A program made the translations under genes and the position numbers. Below, piece by piece: positions 18,012 through 26,733 of a stretch of DNA of 54,060 bases. The notes under the pieces were generated by a model. That model was not told the DNA's origin, searched no databases, and saw only the letters and a program-made list of their open reading frames with translations. The stretch's first letter is position 1. The number at the start of each line of letters is the position of its first letter. This DNA comes from Clostridia bacterium (lineage in GTDB: Bacteria; Bacillota; Clostridia; Lachnospirales; Lachnospiraceae): contig QKJQ01000041.1 in assembly GCA_003249225.1 (NCBI GenBank), positions 1 to 54,060 on the forward strand, in the 5' to 3' direction.

Positions 18012-18278
18012 TTAGTTCGAAATCTCTCCTGCGTTTTTTGATACGGTAGCAAGTGCGCTTGTAACAATATCAGAAATCTGCTCTTTGAATATTAAAACCA
18101 ACCCAATGATAACAACAAGAATCAAGATTATTTCCACTACACCGATTCCTCTGTTATCTGCCATTATCTCCCCATTTTTTGTTCCTGTCGTCACTTTACC
18201 GCTCGTCGTTTTCACTTCGTCCATCACTTCATACATAACTTCGTCCACCACTTCGTTCTCCATTTTTGTTTCCTTCAT
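18012..18278 (-). CDS. Flp-type (type IVb) pilin with an unusually long leader
   Basis: An 88-residue prepilin. The cleavage and assembly motif NRG|IGVVEIILILVV starts near residue 44, with the conserved Glu five residues after the cleaved Gly, followed by the hydrophobic polymerisation helix and a short C-terminus. The leader of about 45 residues is long for Flp pilins and has an acidic repeated pattern (NEVVDEVMYEVMDEV). AAAGGAG lies about 10 nt before the ATG. An internal ATG (MADNRG) with GGGGAG 3-4 nt before it would give a leader of the usual short length. Major structural pilin of the locus by inference. Confidence 0.78.
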   Translation of the reverse strand: MKETKMENEVVDEVMYEVMDEVKTTSGKVTTGTKNGEIMADNRGIGVVEIILILVVIIGLVLIFKEQISDIVTSALATVSKNAGEISN

Positions 18279-18389
18279 CCTTGTACACTCCTTTTCTCTA
18301 TCTTCTTTATTTCCATTTTGATTTCTGCTGATTGCAGCTAATGGTAAAGGATCTGTTTCCTATTTTTATGAGAATTGCTCATCGTTTTT

Positions 18390-18467
18390 TCATGCTTTCT
18401 TTTTTACGAGCTTTCTTTTTTTGTCCTTTGATCTGCTGGTATTTTTTGTTTTATCCAGTTTATGCAG
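18390..18467 (-). CDS. Possible 25-residue Lys-rich peptide with a CTG start
   Basis: The end of tadC is followed by a strong ribosome binding site (AAAGGAG, 18481-18475) but no ATG, GTG or TTG at a usable distance. CTG at 18467 is 7 nt away and opens a 25-codon frame of mostly Lys/Arg/Ser residues ending at TGA. Initiation at CTG would be unusual. The site may equally be a relic of a lost gene. Confidence 0.2.
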   Translation of the reverse strand: MHKLDKTKNTSRSKDKKRKLVKKKA

Positions 18468-18482
18468 TACTGTTCTCCTTTC

Positions 18483-19964
18483 TTAAAATGTCCAGAATGC
18501 CGGAACCATAACAATTACCAGTACAATACCTAACATTCCCATCATCGGAAAAAGCAGTTTTGTAGAAGATTCTTCGCCAAGACGTTTTGCCAGCTCTTTT
18601 CTTTCTTCAAATGCTTCTTTTGCTTCCAGTTCAAGAATCGGCAGTGTTCCTTTGGCTCCACGTGACAGATTCTGAACCAGAATGGTACCAAAGCGAAGAT
18701 AGGAAATCTGGCCGCATCGTCTTCCAAATGCTTCATAAGCTTTCATTTCCGACACACCGAGCATCAGCTCATTCCTTGTTACCTTCATTTCTTTATAAAG
18801 GTATCCGTCTGTATTATTGTTTTTCTCAAAATCTGCCGCAATTCTTTCAAATGCACCTTTCATTGTTGTTCCTGCCCCCAGAAGCAAAAGAAATTTTGCA
18901 ATCAGGTTGGAATAACCAAACGCCAATTCTTTCTCCCTGACCTTTGCCTGTTTTTCAAGTTCATTCTTGTCACGAAAAAACAAAAGCAGAATAATCAGAA
19001 TCCCAAGGACAAAGAGTATAACTCCTTGTGGTGTCGTTTTTTCTTCCCATTCTATTTCTTTCCCTGCAATTTGCTCTGGCAGAGTAACCACCGCTTCACT
19101 GTTGTCTTTTCCTGCGGTGTTCAAATATTCCGTAAGCTCTGTCTGAAACTGCTCCATTGGTGTTATCTCTTTTGGCATCAGACAGACGGAAAAGGTGTAA
19201 TAACAGGTATCGTCGTAATACATTAATTTCGCTGTTATATCCACCGGGACACCTTCCTGTGGTAAATCCTTGCTTTTTAAACTTCCGTCTGCATAAAGCC
19301 AGTTTGTATCGGATAGTTCCCATTCGACGGTTAAATTTAGCGCTGGAATTTTGTCAAAGAAGTTCAGATCCCTTGTAACGGATTGTTCCTTGTCATCCTC
19401 CTGGAAAACATGTTGGTCAATGTAGGCTTCTCCCTCTTTGAATAACTGCTGTATCTTCTGCCAGTCTTTTAGTCGCTGGGGTTCAATCTCCATGGACAGA
19501 CTGCCTTCCTCTGCTGTATTCTTTTCCTGGTCTTTAATAAGCCATCCTAAATCAAGATTCAGACTGCTTTCTCCATAAGCCGGTCGGATGATCTGACCGT
19601 TGTTCAGATTTTTTTCGCCCTGTTCTTTGATTGATACTGCCAGTGAAAAAACAAAGACTAAAAATAAAATGATAAGGGAAATCGTGATATTTTTTATCAT
19701 CCTTTCTTCTTTGACCTGTTTTGCATTCTGCCCGATAAAAAGATTTCTGTATAATTTATCAGATTCTCTATGATCTTTGTTTTTATTGATCTGTTTAACG
19801 ATGGAACAAGTCACAACAGACATTGGATAGAATAAATCTGTTACATGCTTTCCTCTGGCACTCTTTTTTCTAAAAACTGCCCCATTCTTTTTTCGGAATA
19901 AGAACACGGAAACGAAAAACAAAATTACATATATTGTAAGTGCTATGCTAAAAAAAAGAATCAT
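18483..19964 (-). CDS. TadC-like inner-membrane platform protein with a large extracytoplasmic insert
   Basis: A 493-residue type II secretion F-domain protein, longer than the usual 280-330-residue TadC. Helix 1 is residues 1-20; helix 2 lies near 90-108 (NITISLIILFLVFVFSLAV). A polar region of about 200 residues follows before helix 3 (QGVILFVLGILIILLLFF). The F domain (FLLLLGAGTTMKGAFERIA through LSRGAKGTLPILELEAKEAFEERKELA) and a final helix end the protein. The start was placed at ATG 19964, 11 nt after the tadB stop, with AGG 8 nt upstream; a longer frame would overlap tadB by 160 nt. Confidence 0.8.
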   Translation of the reverse strand: MILFFSIALTIYVILFFVSVFLFRKKNGAVFRKKSARGKHVTDLFYPMSVVTCSIVKQINKNKDHRESDKLYRNLFIGQNAKQVKEERMIKNITISLIILFLVFVFSLAVSIKEQGEKNLNNGQIIRPAYGESSLNLDLGWLIKDQEKNTAEEGSLSMEIEPQRLKDWQKIQQLFKEGEAYIDQHVFQEDDKEQSVTRDLNFFDKIPALNLTVEWELSDTNWLYADGSLKSKDLPQEGVPVDITAKLMYYDDTCYYTFSVCLMPKEITPMEQFQTELTEYLNTAGKDNSEAVVTLPEQIAGKEIEWEEKTTPQGVILFVLGILIILLLFFRDKNELEKQAKVREKELAFGYSNLIAKFLLLLGAGTTMKGAFERIAADFEKNNNTDGYLYKEMKVTRNELMLGVSEMKAYEAFGRRCGQISYLRFGTILVQNLSRGAKGTLPILELEAKEAFEERKELAKRLGEESSTKLLFPMMGMLGIVLVIVMVPAFWTF

Positions 19965-19975
19965 ATCAACAACCT

Positions 19976-20722
19976 CTATAGGGATATATTTGTTATCTTT
20001 CCAATCATCAGAACAAGAATGCCATAGATACAAAGCAACAGACTCATGGTTATCCTTCCTGCTAATGTCTGGTAAAGCGGCTCCAGGTACGCAGCGTTGC
20101 AAAGGTTCAGATACAATAGAATCCCCAAGGGAATCCATTTCATAATTGTTGTTTCGAACTGTTTACCGGACAGCATTGTCTGAATCTCCCTCGTTACTTC
20201 GATTTTTTCAGAAATAATATTTTCAGAGGACCTTATGATGTGAAGCAGGTCACCGCCAGTTCTTTTTGCGATTGCGAACACTTCTGCAAAATTATTAATT
20301 TCTTCTATCTCCGCCCTTCTCCCAAACTCTGTAAAAGCATTCTCAATGCTCATACCGGCTTTGATCTGCCTTGTCATTCGGTTGAACTCTTTTCGGATCA
20401 TGGTCTTTTCATCATAAATCAGACCAAGATCCTTATTCGCTTCTTCTAAGGCATTTTCAGCGGAAAACCCTGCTTCCAGCGCGGCAAGAAATGCACTCAT
20501 TCCATCTCTGAATTCAAGGGTGAGCTTGTACTTCATCTTCTTCCTGTATTTTTCCTTTTGTTTTTTGTAAAAAGGATAAAGAAGGGGAGACAGCAACAGA
20601 ATTCCTGCTATATGTTCATAAAATAACCAACCACAGGAAATGCAAAGTACAATTCCGTATAAAAATACTTTTATTGTATTCCTGTGCGTTGACGGATAAA
20701 TCCCCTCTTTATGCTCAATCAT
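19976..20722 (-). CDS. tadB: TadB-like inner-membrane platform protein
   Basis: A 248-residue type II secretion F-domain protein. Two hydrophobic segments near residues 24-55 precede a cytoplasmic domain with FRDGMSAFLAALEAGFSAENALEEA and FAEVFAIAKRTGGDLLHIIRSSENIISEKIE, followed by two C-terminal helices. It pairs with TadC to couple the CpaF motor to pilin insertion or extraction. The ATG lies inside the last codons of cpaF (8-nt overlap), with AGGGG 6 nt upstream. Confidence 0.88.
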   Translation of the reverse strand: MIEHKEGIYPSTHRNTIKVFLYGIVLCISCGWLFYEHIAGILLLSPLLYPFYKKQKEKYRKKMKYKLTLEFRDGMSAFLAALEAGFSAENALEEANKDLGLIYDEKTMIRKEFNRMTRQIKAGMSIENAFTEFGRRAEIEEINNFAEVFAIAKRTGGDLLHIIRSSENIISEKIEVTREIQTMLSGKQFETTIMKWIPLGILLYLNLCNAAYLEPLYQTLAGRITMSLLLCIYGILVLMIGKITNISL

Positions 20723-21959
20723 CGACTACCCCTGCTTCCTTAAGCTTATGAACGGTTCCGGCTGCTTTGCTTTTTTGTGTCCTTTTCATTTTGTTCCCCG
20801 TTGCCTGCAATTTTCCTATTACTTTGCCTTCCATCGTCTCCCCTTCCTCAAGAAATTCATACAGAAGGTTCATCGTTATCTCACCGTCAATGCACTCGCC
20901 TACCTCACAGATCTCAAGAACTTTTCTGGTCTTATCCCGAAGACGCCCAAGCTGCACAATGAAATCAATTGCTGTCGAAATCTGTTTTCTCACAGCGAGC
21001 AATGGAATCTCAGCACCGAGAATGCACATCGTCTCCATCCGGGAAAGAATGTCCTTTGACGAGTTCGCATGACCGGTCGACAATCCTGAATGCCCGGTAT
21101 TCAATGCCTGAAGCATATCGATACAGGCTGCATCCCGGACTTCTCCGACGATTATTCTATCTGGACGCATACGCAGGCTCGCTTTGATCAGATCTCGTAT
21201 AGAAATCTCATTGCTTCCTTCCTGATTGGCATTTCGAACTTCCAGGCGAACCAGATTTTCTACATTCTTTAACTGCAGTTCTGCAGAATCTTCAATGGTT
21301 ATTACTCGTTCACCTTTTGGTATATGAGCTGATAGTGCATTTAAAAAGGTTGTCTTTCCTGACCCTGTTCCTCCGCTGATAAAGATGTTGTAACCGGATT
21401 GTACCAGTGTAATAAGGACTTCTGCCGCTTCTTCGCTGATTGAACCGATCTCTTGTAAGCGCTCAATCGTCATTACTTCCTGCGGAAATTTTCTTATTGT
21501 AATGACAGGTCCGTCGAGGGCTACCGGCGGCAGAACTATACTGACTCTGGAACCATCCTTAAGTCTTGCATCAACAATGGGTTGGGAGGCATTAACGATT
21601 CGGTTCGAACCAGAGGCAATCTGCTGTGCTATATCATTAAGTTTTTCCTCGGTTTCAAAGCTTCCCTTCCAACGTTTCAGCCTTCCTTCCATTTCCACGT
21701 ACAGATTGTCTTTTCCATTGACCATTATTTCCGTTATTTCAGAAGAATCTAACAGGTTCTGCAGAATATCAAGTCCTCTGACTGATGCATAAATCTCCTG
21801 TCTTAACTCCAGTCGGTCCCTTACGCTGATATATTGATTCTGACTCTCTGACTGTATTTCCCTTTGAATCAGTTTCAGTAGTTCTTCTTCTGAAAGATCC
21901 TGCCCAAAATCGATCTGTTCCACTATTCTTTTTTGCAAAATATGTTTTAGCTGACTCAT
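20715..21959 (-). CDS. cpaF: CpaF/TadA family pilus assembly ATPase
   Basis: A 414-residue secretion ATPase, the cytoplasmic hexameric motor of Tad pili. Walker A GGTGSGKT at residues 196-203; Asp box ITIEDSAELQL; Walker B RPDRIIVGEVRDAACIDMLQALNTGHSGLSTGHANS with the conserved histidines. The N-terminal domain carries EIMVNGKDNLYVE and LKDGSRVSIVLPP, typical of CpaF. It follows tadZ and overlaps tadB. Length and motifs are complete. Confidence 0.95.
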   Translation of the reverse strand: MSQLKHILQKRIVEQIDFGQDLSEEELLKLIQREIQSESQNQYISVRDRLELRQEIYASVRGLDILQNLLDSSEITEIMVNGKDNLYVEMEGRLKRWKGSFETEEKLNDIAQQIASGSNRIVNASQPIVDARLKDGSRVSIVLPPVALDGPVITIRKFPQEVMTIERLQEIGSISEEAAEVLITLVQSGYNIFISGGTGSGKTTFLNALSAHIPKGERVITIEDSAELQLKNVENLVRLEVRNANQEGSNEISIRDLIKASLRMRPDRIIVGEVRDAACIDMLQALNTGHSGLSTGHANSSKDILSRMETMCILGAEIPLLAVRKQISTAIDFIVQLGRLRDKTRKVLEICEVGECIDGEITMNLLYEFLEEGETMEGKVIGKLQATGNKMKRTQKSKAAGTVHKLKEAGVVDD

Positions 21960-22051
21960 ATAATATCCTGATCCTTGTCTCTTCTAATCCGATTTCTTTT
22001 GCATTCTCTTGTTTTATCTTCCGCAATTCATTCTTCGTTACTCGTGTTCCT

Positions 22052-22990
22052 CTATCCTGTGTACTTATTGTCTTCCAACGCGGCAGATATCTGCTGTTTT
22101 GACTCTTCCAGGCAGCTGGAGACTTTTTGAATTTGTTCTGCCAACTGCTGCCCTTTACAGAAGACTAACTGACGGTAAAAACTTTCATAATAACCATTTC
22201 CAGTCTCGCTTTTTCCGTTGCTGCTTTCGAGATAAAAGATTGTATGACAGGCCTCCATCAACCCCTTCGTATATGGATACAAGCCACCAATGTTGATAAC
22301 TATCACATCGTACCTGCAGCTCTCTGTCAGAACACTGCAAAGCCGCTGAATCATATCCTCCTCTGCATCACACGCATCTGCCCAATGTGCATAACCAGAC
22401 AGAATATCAACCCCCTTATCCTGTATGATGTATTCCTGCATCTGTTCAAAGGACACCTCCTCTTCCTGTTTCATACAATAGAACAGTTCCGAAAGTGCAT
22501 ACCCCTGCACTCCCTTATCCGCAGAACACAATGGATCCATATCAATCCTCAATATCGTCTTGTTTGTTCCAAAACCAGAAGAAAGCATTTGTATGAACTT
22601 TTTAGCTGCTCCTGGTTCTTCGTAGGAAAAGAAGCCAATCACCTGTGTCTTTTGATGTATGACTGCTTTTCGTTTTGGCCGGTACTTTTGATAAAGCAGT
22701 CGGCAGAGTTCCTCCTGTGATTGATATTTAAAGAAAGACGGTTCCTTTTCCTCTGACTTTTCCTCCGTCAGCCAGAAGACCGGCATCTGCAGTGCTTCCA
22801 GCTCCAATACTCCTGCAAATACTGCATTTGCTAAAATTACATCTGTCTTTTCTACCAGATTCTTTGTATTTAGCATATTCGGATCCGTGAATACCGTGAC
22901 CTGAAAATCAAATTCCTTCTCCTGGTTCATATAGTCCATCAGCTGTGCTGCGTACTCTTCGTCTTTTTCTAACAGAATTATTCTTATCAC
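22052..22990 (-). CDS. TadZ/CpaE-like protein, degenerate P-loop ATPase
   Basis: First gene of the tad operon, 312 residues. The N-terminal 110 residues resemble a receiver-like domain (MIRIILLEKDEEYAAQLMDYM), and the C-terminal part a MinD/ParA-like fold with TILRIDMDPLC, VDILSGYAHWADAC and YDVIVINIGGLYP. The P-loop position reads GFFSYEEPGAAKKF and lacks the deviant-Walker KGGxGKS pattern, so nucleotide binding may be weak or absent, as in some TadZ proteins. It starts with GTG, GGAG 6 nt upstream. TadZ proteins localise the Tad machine to a cell pole. Confidence 0.75.
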   Translation of the reverse strand: MIRIILLEKDEEYAAQLMDYMNQEKEFDFQVTVFTDPNMLNTKNLVEKTDVILANAVFAGVLELEALQMPVFWLTEEKSEEKEPSFFKYQSQEELCRLLYQKYRPKRKAVIHQKTQVIGFFSYEEPGAAKKFIQMLSSGFGTNKTILRIDMDPLCSADKGVQGYALSELFYCMKQEEEVSFEQMQEYIIQDKGVDILSGYAHWADACDAEEDMIQRLCSVLTESCRYDVIVINIGGLYPYTKGLMEACHTIFYLESSNGKSETGNGYYESFYRQLVFCKGQQLAEQIQKVSSCLEESKQQISAALEDNKYTG

Positions 22991-23015
22991 GACGCTCCGC
23001 CTTTCTTTTTACATA

Positions 23016-23044
23016 AATTTACTCTTTGATGCCGGAAATGTCAA
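23016..23044 (-). promoter_or_regulatory. Promoter of the tad pilus operon
   Basis: Minus strand TTGACA (23044-23039), 17-nt spacer, TAAATT (23021-23016), about 20 nt from the tadZ ribosome binding site. It is the only good promoter seen ahead of the ten tightly spaced tad genes. The rest of the 456-nt gap up to yqeY is AT-rich with no gene. Confidence 0.8.
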
Positions 23045-23348
23045 TCTTTGGAGCTTAGTTTCTCTGCTTTTACTATTTTCCTCATCTGAAATTAACAAAA
23101 CCATTCATGCACAATTATTTCCAAACATTCTTTTTTGACCTTTTTACCATTTCTTTCGAATAAAATACTGCAAAATGACGAATTCTCGATTTTCCTTGTT
23201 TTTCACTTTTGTTAAAACCTTTCTCCCTAGTCCTGCGCCATTTCGTGGCTTATCTTTTTTGAACGAGTGAGGAGCAGCTCAATTGAAATTCACTTTGGAA
23301 CGTTACCCTGATTCCTTCTGTCTTTCTTTGTGAAATTTATCGAACAAC

Positions 23349-23377
23349 TTGCTAAACATAAGATTTTGCAATATACT
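23349..23377 (+). promoter_or_regulatory. Promoter of yqeY-pucR
   Basis: TTGCTA (23349-23354), 17-nt spacer, TATACT (23372-23377), giving a leader of about 60 nt before yqeY. It is divergent from the tad promoter. Confidence 0.65.
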
Positions 23378-23445
23378 AGTCAATATATGACCCAAACATA
23401 TGGGAAAACAGACTTAACTTTAATGATTTATGGAGGATATCAGTC

Positions 23446-23883
23446 ATGCAGATGGAACAGTTACAAAAAGATATGATCGCAGCAATGAAAGCAAAGGACA
23501 AGGTGAGGAAAGATGCCATTTCTGCACTTGTTTCTGCCGTTAAAAAACTTGCCATTGATGAAGGCTGCCGCGATGACATTAAAGAAGAACTTGTTGATCG
23601 TGCTGTATTAAAAGAAATGAAGCTTGTGAAGGAACAGTTTGATACCTGTCCGGATGAAAGAGCAGAGCTGAAAGCTTCTTACGGTGCCACGTATGAGATT
23701 ATGCAGGAGTACGCTCCTGTCATGATGTCGGAGGAAGAAATCGCTGCATATATTAGTGCGAATTTTGCAGATGCCGTTGCTCAGAAAAACAAGGGTATGC
23801 TGATGAAAGCCATTATGGCGGATCTAAAAGGCAAAGCTGACGGTAAATTAATTAATAAAATCGTTTCTTCTCTTTGTGAATAA
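23446..23883 (+). CDS. yqeY: GatB/YqeY domain protein
   Basis: A 145-residue soluble protein of the YqeY family, related to the C-terminal tail of GatB. The typical KDMIAAMKAKDKVRKDAISALVSAVKK start and the end MLMKAIMADLKGKADGKLINKIVSSL match the family over its full length. GGAGG lies 9 nt before the ATG. YqeY proteins are thought to act with tRNA or aminoacylation machinery, but function is not established. A PucR regulator gene follows after 50 nt. Confidence 0.9.
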   Translation: MQMEQLQKDMIAAMKAKDKVRKDAISALVSAVKKLAIDEGCRDDIKEELVDRAVLKEMKLVKEQFDTCPDERAELKASYGATYEIMQEYAPVMMSEEEIAAYISANFADAVAQKNKGMLMKAIMADLKGKADGKLINKIVSSLCE

Positions 23884-23933
23884 GTTTTCTTTCAACCTTT
23901 CAATCCATAGATTCTATTATACGGGAGATTCCT

Positions 23934-25121
23934 ATGTTAAAAGTTAATGAGATCATGCAGCTTTCACTTTTTAAGAATTTCAAATTTATCTGTGGCGAAG
24001 ACGGACTTGATAATCCGGTCGTCTGTGTTGTAATCCTTGAATACGAGAGCATTCAGACGAACTATGAAGGATTTAATACAGGTGATTTCGTTCTTGCCTC
24101 TTTATTCTTCACAAGAGATACACCTGATTTTGTATACAAGGCTTTGGAAGCTGTTATCAAACGCCGTGTCTCTGCCATAGCACTTAAGACAACATTTTCA
24201 GAATCGATTCCTCAGTATCTGATTGATCTGGCGGATGAATACAATGTTCCATTGTTTACATTTTCAAATGCCTATATGGAAGATCTCATCATTAACATCA
24301 ATGAATCTCTGAAGACGAAATCACAATATCTCGTCTACGAAGAAAAGCTTCACAATATAATCGACACCGCTCCGGACCCGCATTCCGTGAAAAATGTGGC
24401 GAAAGAGATCAATCCGACCTTTCATCCCTATTTGTTTTCTGCCTACATTACGCCAATCGATGAAGTGAGCAGCATCACCATACATTCTTACTTCAAAAGA
24501 CTTGTATACAAACAATTCAGGGATCGGAACAGTTATGATTATTCATTTGTGAAATATAACTCCGGCATTGTACTGATCTATTCCTATCCGGATACCGCCA
24601 TTCCAAAGACGGAGTCTTTATTGTTCATGATTGAATCTCTTCTGACAGAAATTGAATTCAATCCGGCTACGTTCTATATCGGAATCAGCGATATTCCGGC
24701 AAAGCTGTCAACTCTTGATGTCTCTGTTCGGCATGCCATTTATGCAAATTTTGTCTGCCGTAAGCAGCAGGAACACAGCCTGCTTTATTCAATGTCCGGC
24801 ATTTACCAGTATTTGCTTCCACTTGTGTATAACCCGCTCGTCTATCACAACGTGAAAGATAAAATCAATCTGCTGATTGAATATGATTCGTCTTATTCCT
24901 CAAATCTTCTGGACACCATGATTGTATACATCAAGAACAACGGAGATATAAAAAAGACCTCCAATGAGATCTTTCAACATACCAATACAGTTCGTTACCG
25001 AATCAAAAAAGCAGCTTCCATTCTTTCTCTTGATGAGGAGAACAGTTATGAGTCTCTTTTTATGCTGATTTCAATCTATACGCTCCATCAGCAGATCAAG
25101 ATTGATTATCCAGAAGAATAA
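23934..25121 (+). CDS. PucR family transcriptional regulator
   Basis: A 395-residue regulator. The N-terminal 120 residues match the PucR sensory domain (VNEIMQLSLFKNFKFICGEDGLDNPVVCVVILE...), followed by a middle GGDEF-like/CdaR domain and a C-terminal helix-turn-helix of the PucR/CdaR type (LDTMIVYIKNNGDIKKTSNEIFQHTNTVRYRIKKAASIL). Such proteins commonly control purine, GABA or amino acid catabolism. It faces the sda operon convergently, so the target cannot be inferred from position. GGGAGA precedes the ATG. Confidence 0.9.
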   Translation: MLKVNEIMQLSLFKNFKFICGEDGLDNPVVCVVILEYESIQTNYEGFNTGDFVLASLFFTRDTPDFVYKALEAVIKRRVSAIALKTTFSESIPQYLIDLADEYNVPLFTFSNAYMEDLIININESLKTKSQYLVYEEKLHNIIDTAPDPHSVKNVAKEINPTFHPYLFSAYITPIDEVSSITIHSYFKRLVYKQFRDRNSYDYSFVKYNSGIVLIYSYPDTAIPKTESLLFMIESLLTEIEFNPATFYIGISDIPAKLSTLDVSVRHAIYANFVCRKQQEHSLLYSMSGIYQYLLPLVYNPLVYHNVKDKINLLIEYDSSYSSNLLDTMIVYIKNNGDIKKTSNEIFQHTNTVRYRIKKAASILSLDEENSYESLFMLISIYTLHQQIKIDYPEE

Positions 25122-25140
25122 CCGCATTTCTGAATGAAAA

Positions 25141-25165
25141 AACCACTTGAAACAAGTGGTTTTTT
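25141..25165. terminator. Bidirectional intrinsic terminator between pucR and sdaAA
   Basis: Perfect 9-bp stem AACCACTTG/CAAGTGGTT with an AAA loop, six T (25160-25165) on the plus side and six A (25135-25140) on the other, so it can stop both convergent transcripts. Confidence 0.92.
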
Positions 25166-25166
25166 G

Positions 25167-26048
25167 CTACTCTTCTATTGTTGCTCTTAATTTTTTAAGT
25201 ATCCCCTGTCCCGTCGGCGTACCGCCAAGACCGCCTTCTCCTGTTTCACGAAGCTTTGAAACCATGACATCCCCGACTTCACGCATTGCATCAATAACTT
25301 CATCCGGCGGGATCTGGCTTGTTATTCCGGCAATTGCCATGTCGGCACAGGTTACTGCATTCACCGCACCTACCACATTTCGTTTCACACAAGGGACTTC
25401 AACGAGACCTGCGACTGGATCGCAGACAAGCCCGAGAAGATTTTTCAACGCCATTGCTGCTGCATGCGTAATCAAAGATGCAGAACCGCCTCGTAAGTGA
25501 ACGATCGCACCGGCTGCCATGGCACTGGCCGATCCGATCTCTGCCTGGCATCCGCCGGCAGCACCTGATATGTATGCTCTTGATGCCAGAACTTCACCGA
25601 TACCAGCCGCCACAAAGAGGGCTTCCACAAGCAGTTCTTCTGTACATCCATATTGCTCTTCATACGTCAGCAGTACGGACGGTATTACGCCGCAGGCACC
25701 GGCAGTCGGTGCAGCAACAATTCGTTTCATACAGGCATTTGATTCACCCATCTTTACTGCTTTTTCCATGACCATTGAAATAAAATTCCCACTGATCAGT
25801 TTATCCTCTATCCTTGCCTGTGAGATTTTTTCCCCGTCCTTCCCAACCAGTCCGCTGGCAGAGCATAAATTCTTATCATACCCTGCATCTGCTTTCTTCA
25901 TGCTTTGAAACATGGAGCGCATCTGTTCAAAACCTTCCTGTTTTGTTACCATTCTCTCCATACAGTCCTCTTCCAGAACGACTTCCCAAAAGGCTTTCTG
26001 CTGGTTGCCACAGGCTTGTTCAATAGCTTTTAACGATTTAAAACTCAT
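25167..26048 (-). CDS. sdaAA: L-serine dehydratase, iron-sulfur-dependent, alpha subunit
   Basis: A 293-residue catalytic subunit converting L-serine to pyruvate and ammonia with a [4Fe-4S] cluster. Recognisable stretches are RIVAAPTAGACGVIPSVLL, SGAAGGCQAEIGSASAMAA, CDPVAGLVEVPCVKRN and the end GGLGGTPTGQGILKKL; their cysteines are candidate cluster ligands. The ATG lies in the last codons of sdaAB (11-nt overlap) with GGAGG 6-7 nt upstream, so the two subunits are coupled. It gives a direct route from serine to pyruvate for fermentation. Confidence 0.95.
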   Translation of the reverse strand: MSFKSLKAIEQACGNQQKAFWEVVLEEDCMERMVTKQEGFEQMRSMFQSMKKADAGYDKNLCSASGLVGKDGEKISQARIEDKLISGNFISMVMEKAVKMGESNACMKRIVAAPTAGACGVIPSVLLTYEEQYGCTEELLVEALFVAAGIGEVLASRAYISGAAGGCQAEIGSASAMAAGAIVHLRGGSASLITHAAAMALKNLLGLVCDPVAGLVEVPCVKRNVVGAVNAVTCADMAIAGITSQIPPDEVIDAMREVGDVMVSKLRETGEGGLGGTPTGQGILKKLRATIEE

Positions 26049-26712
26049 TTTTTTCCTCCATGCTCAGGTACGTGACTTTTACTATGCCTTTCATTTCTTT
26101 AAGCCAGTCCAGTATTTCCATTGGTACCTCCTGGTCACATTCGATTACCATTACGGCATTACCGCCTCTTCGATCACGAAAGAGCTGCATTTCTGCTATA
26201 TTCACTGATTTTTGTCCTAACATGGAAGTAACTTTTGATACGTGTCCCGGCTGATCAACGTTGTGTACAATAATTGTTGGATACATTGCACATATATTCG
26301 CCTCCAGACCATCTATACTGCATATTTTTATGGCGCCACCACCCAAAGAAGATGCTACGACTTCAAGTTCCATTCCATGAACCCCTACTAATCGCAGCAT
26401 CACACTGTTTGGATGTACATCCCTTAATTCAATTCCGTGAAAATGATACTCCATTCCGGCATCTTTCGCCAGTTTCAGACTATCCGGTATTCTTTCATCG
26501 TCCGCCTTCATCCCCAGAAGACCAGCGATCAGAGCTCTGTCCGTTCCATGACCCTTCCCGGTTGCCAAAAATGAACCATGCAGGTAAATATCTGCTGACC
26601 GAATTTCATCCCGAATCAGCTGCCTTGCAATAAATCCTATTTTAACAGCACCAGCCGTATGTGAGCTGGAAGGTCCGATCATTACAGGCCCTATAATTTC
26701 AAATGCATTCAT
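26038..26712 (-). CDS. sdaAB: L-serine dehydratase, iron-sulfur-dependent, beta subunit
   Basis: A 224-residue beta subunit. The start NAFEIIGPVMIGPSSSHTAGAVKIG is the family signature; a C-terminal ACT domain (about residues 145-220, VDQPGHVSKVTSMLGQKSVNIAEMQL) is expected to sense serine or another ligand. It pairs with sdaAA immediately downstream. An unrecognised gene ends 21 nt upstream, and MATE before that, so a four-gene unit is possible. The ribosome binding site (AGAGGA) is rather distant from the ATG. Confidence 0.95.
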   Translation of the reverse strand: MNAFEIIGPVMIGPSSSHTAGAVKIGFIARQLIRDEIRSADIYLHGSFLATGKGHGTDRALIAGLLGMKADDERIPDSLKLAKDAGMEYHFHGIELRDVHPNSVMLRLVGVHGMELEVVASSLGGGAIKICSIDGLEANICAMYPTIIVHNVDQPGHVSKVTSMLGQKSVNIAEMQLFRDRRGGNAVMVIECDQEVPMEILDWLKEMKGIVKVTYLSMEEKNEF

Positions 26713-26733
26713 GCTTTATTGCTATCCTCTCTA

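Noticed and set aside
21769..22026. 85-codon minus-strand frame across the cpaF start
   Set aside because: It overlaps cpaF in another frame and has no family features.
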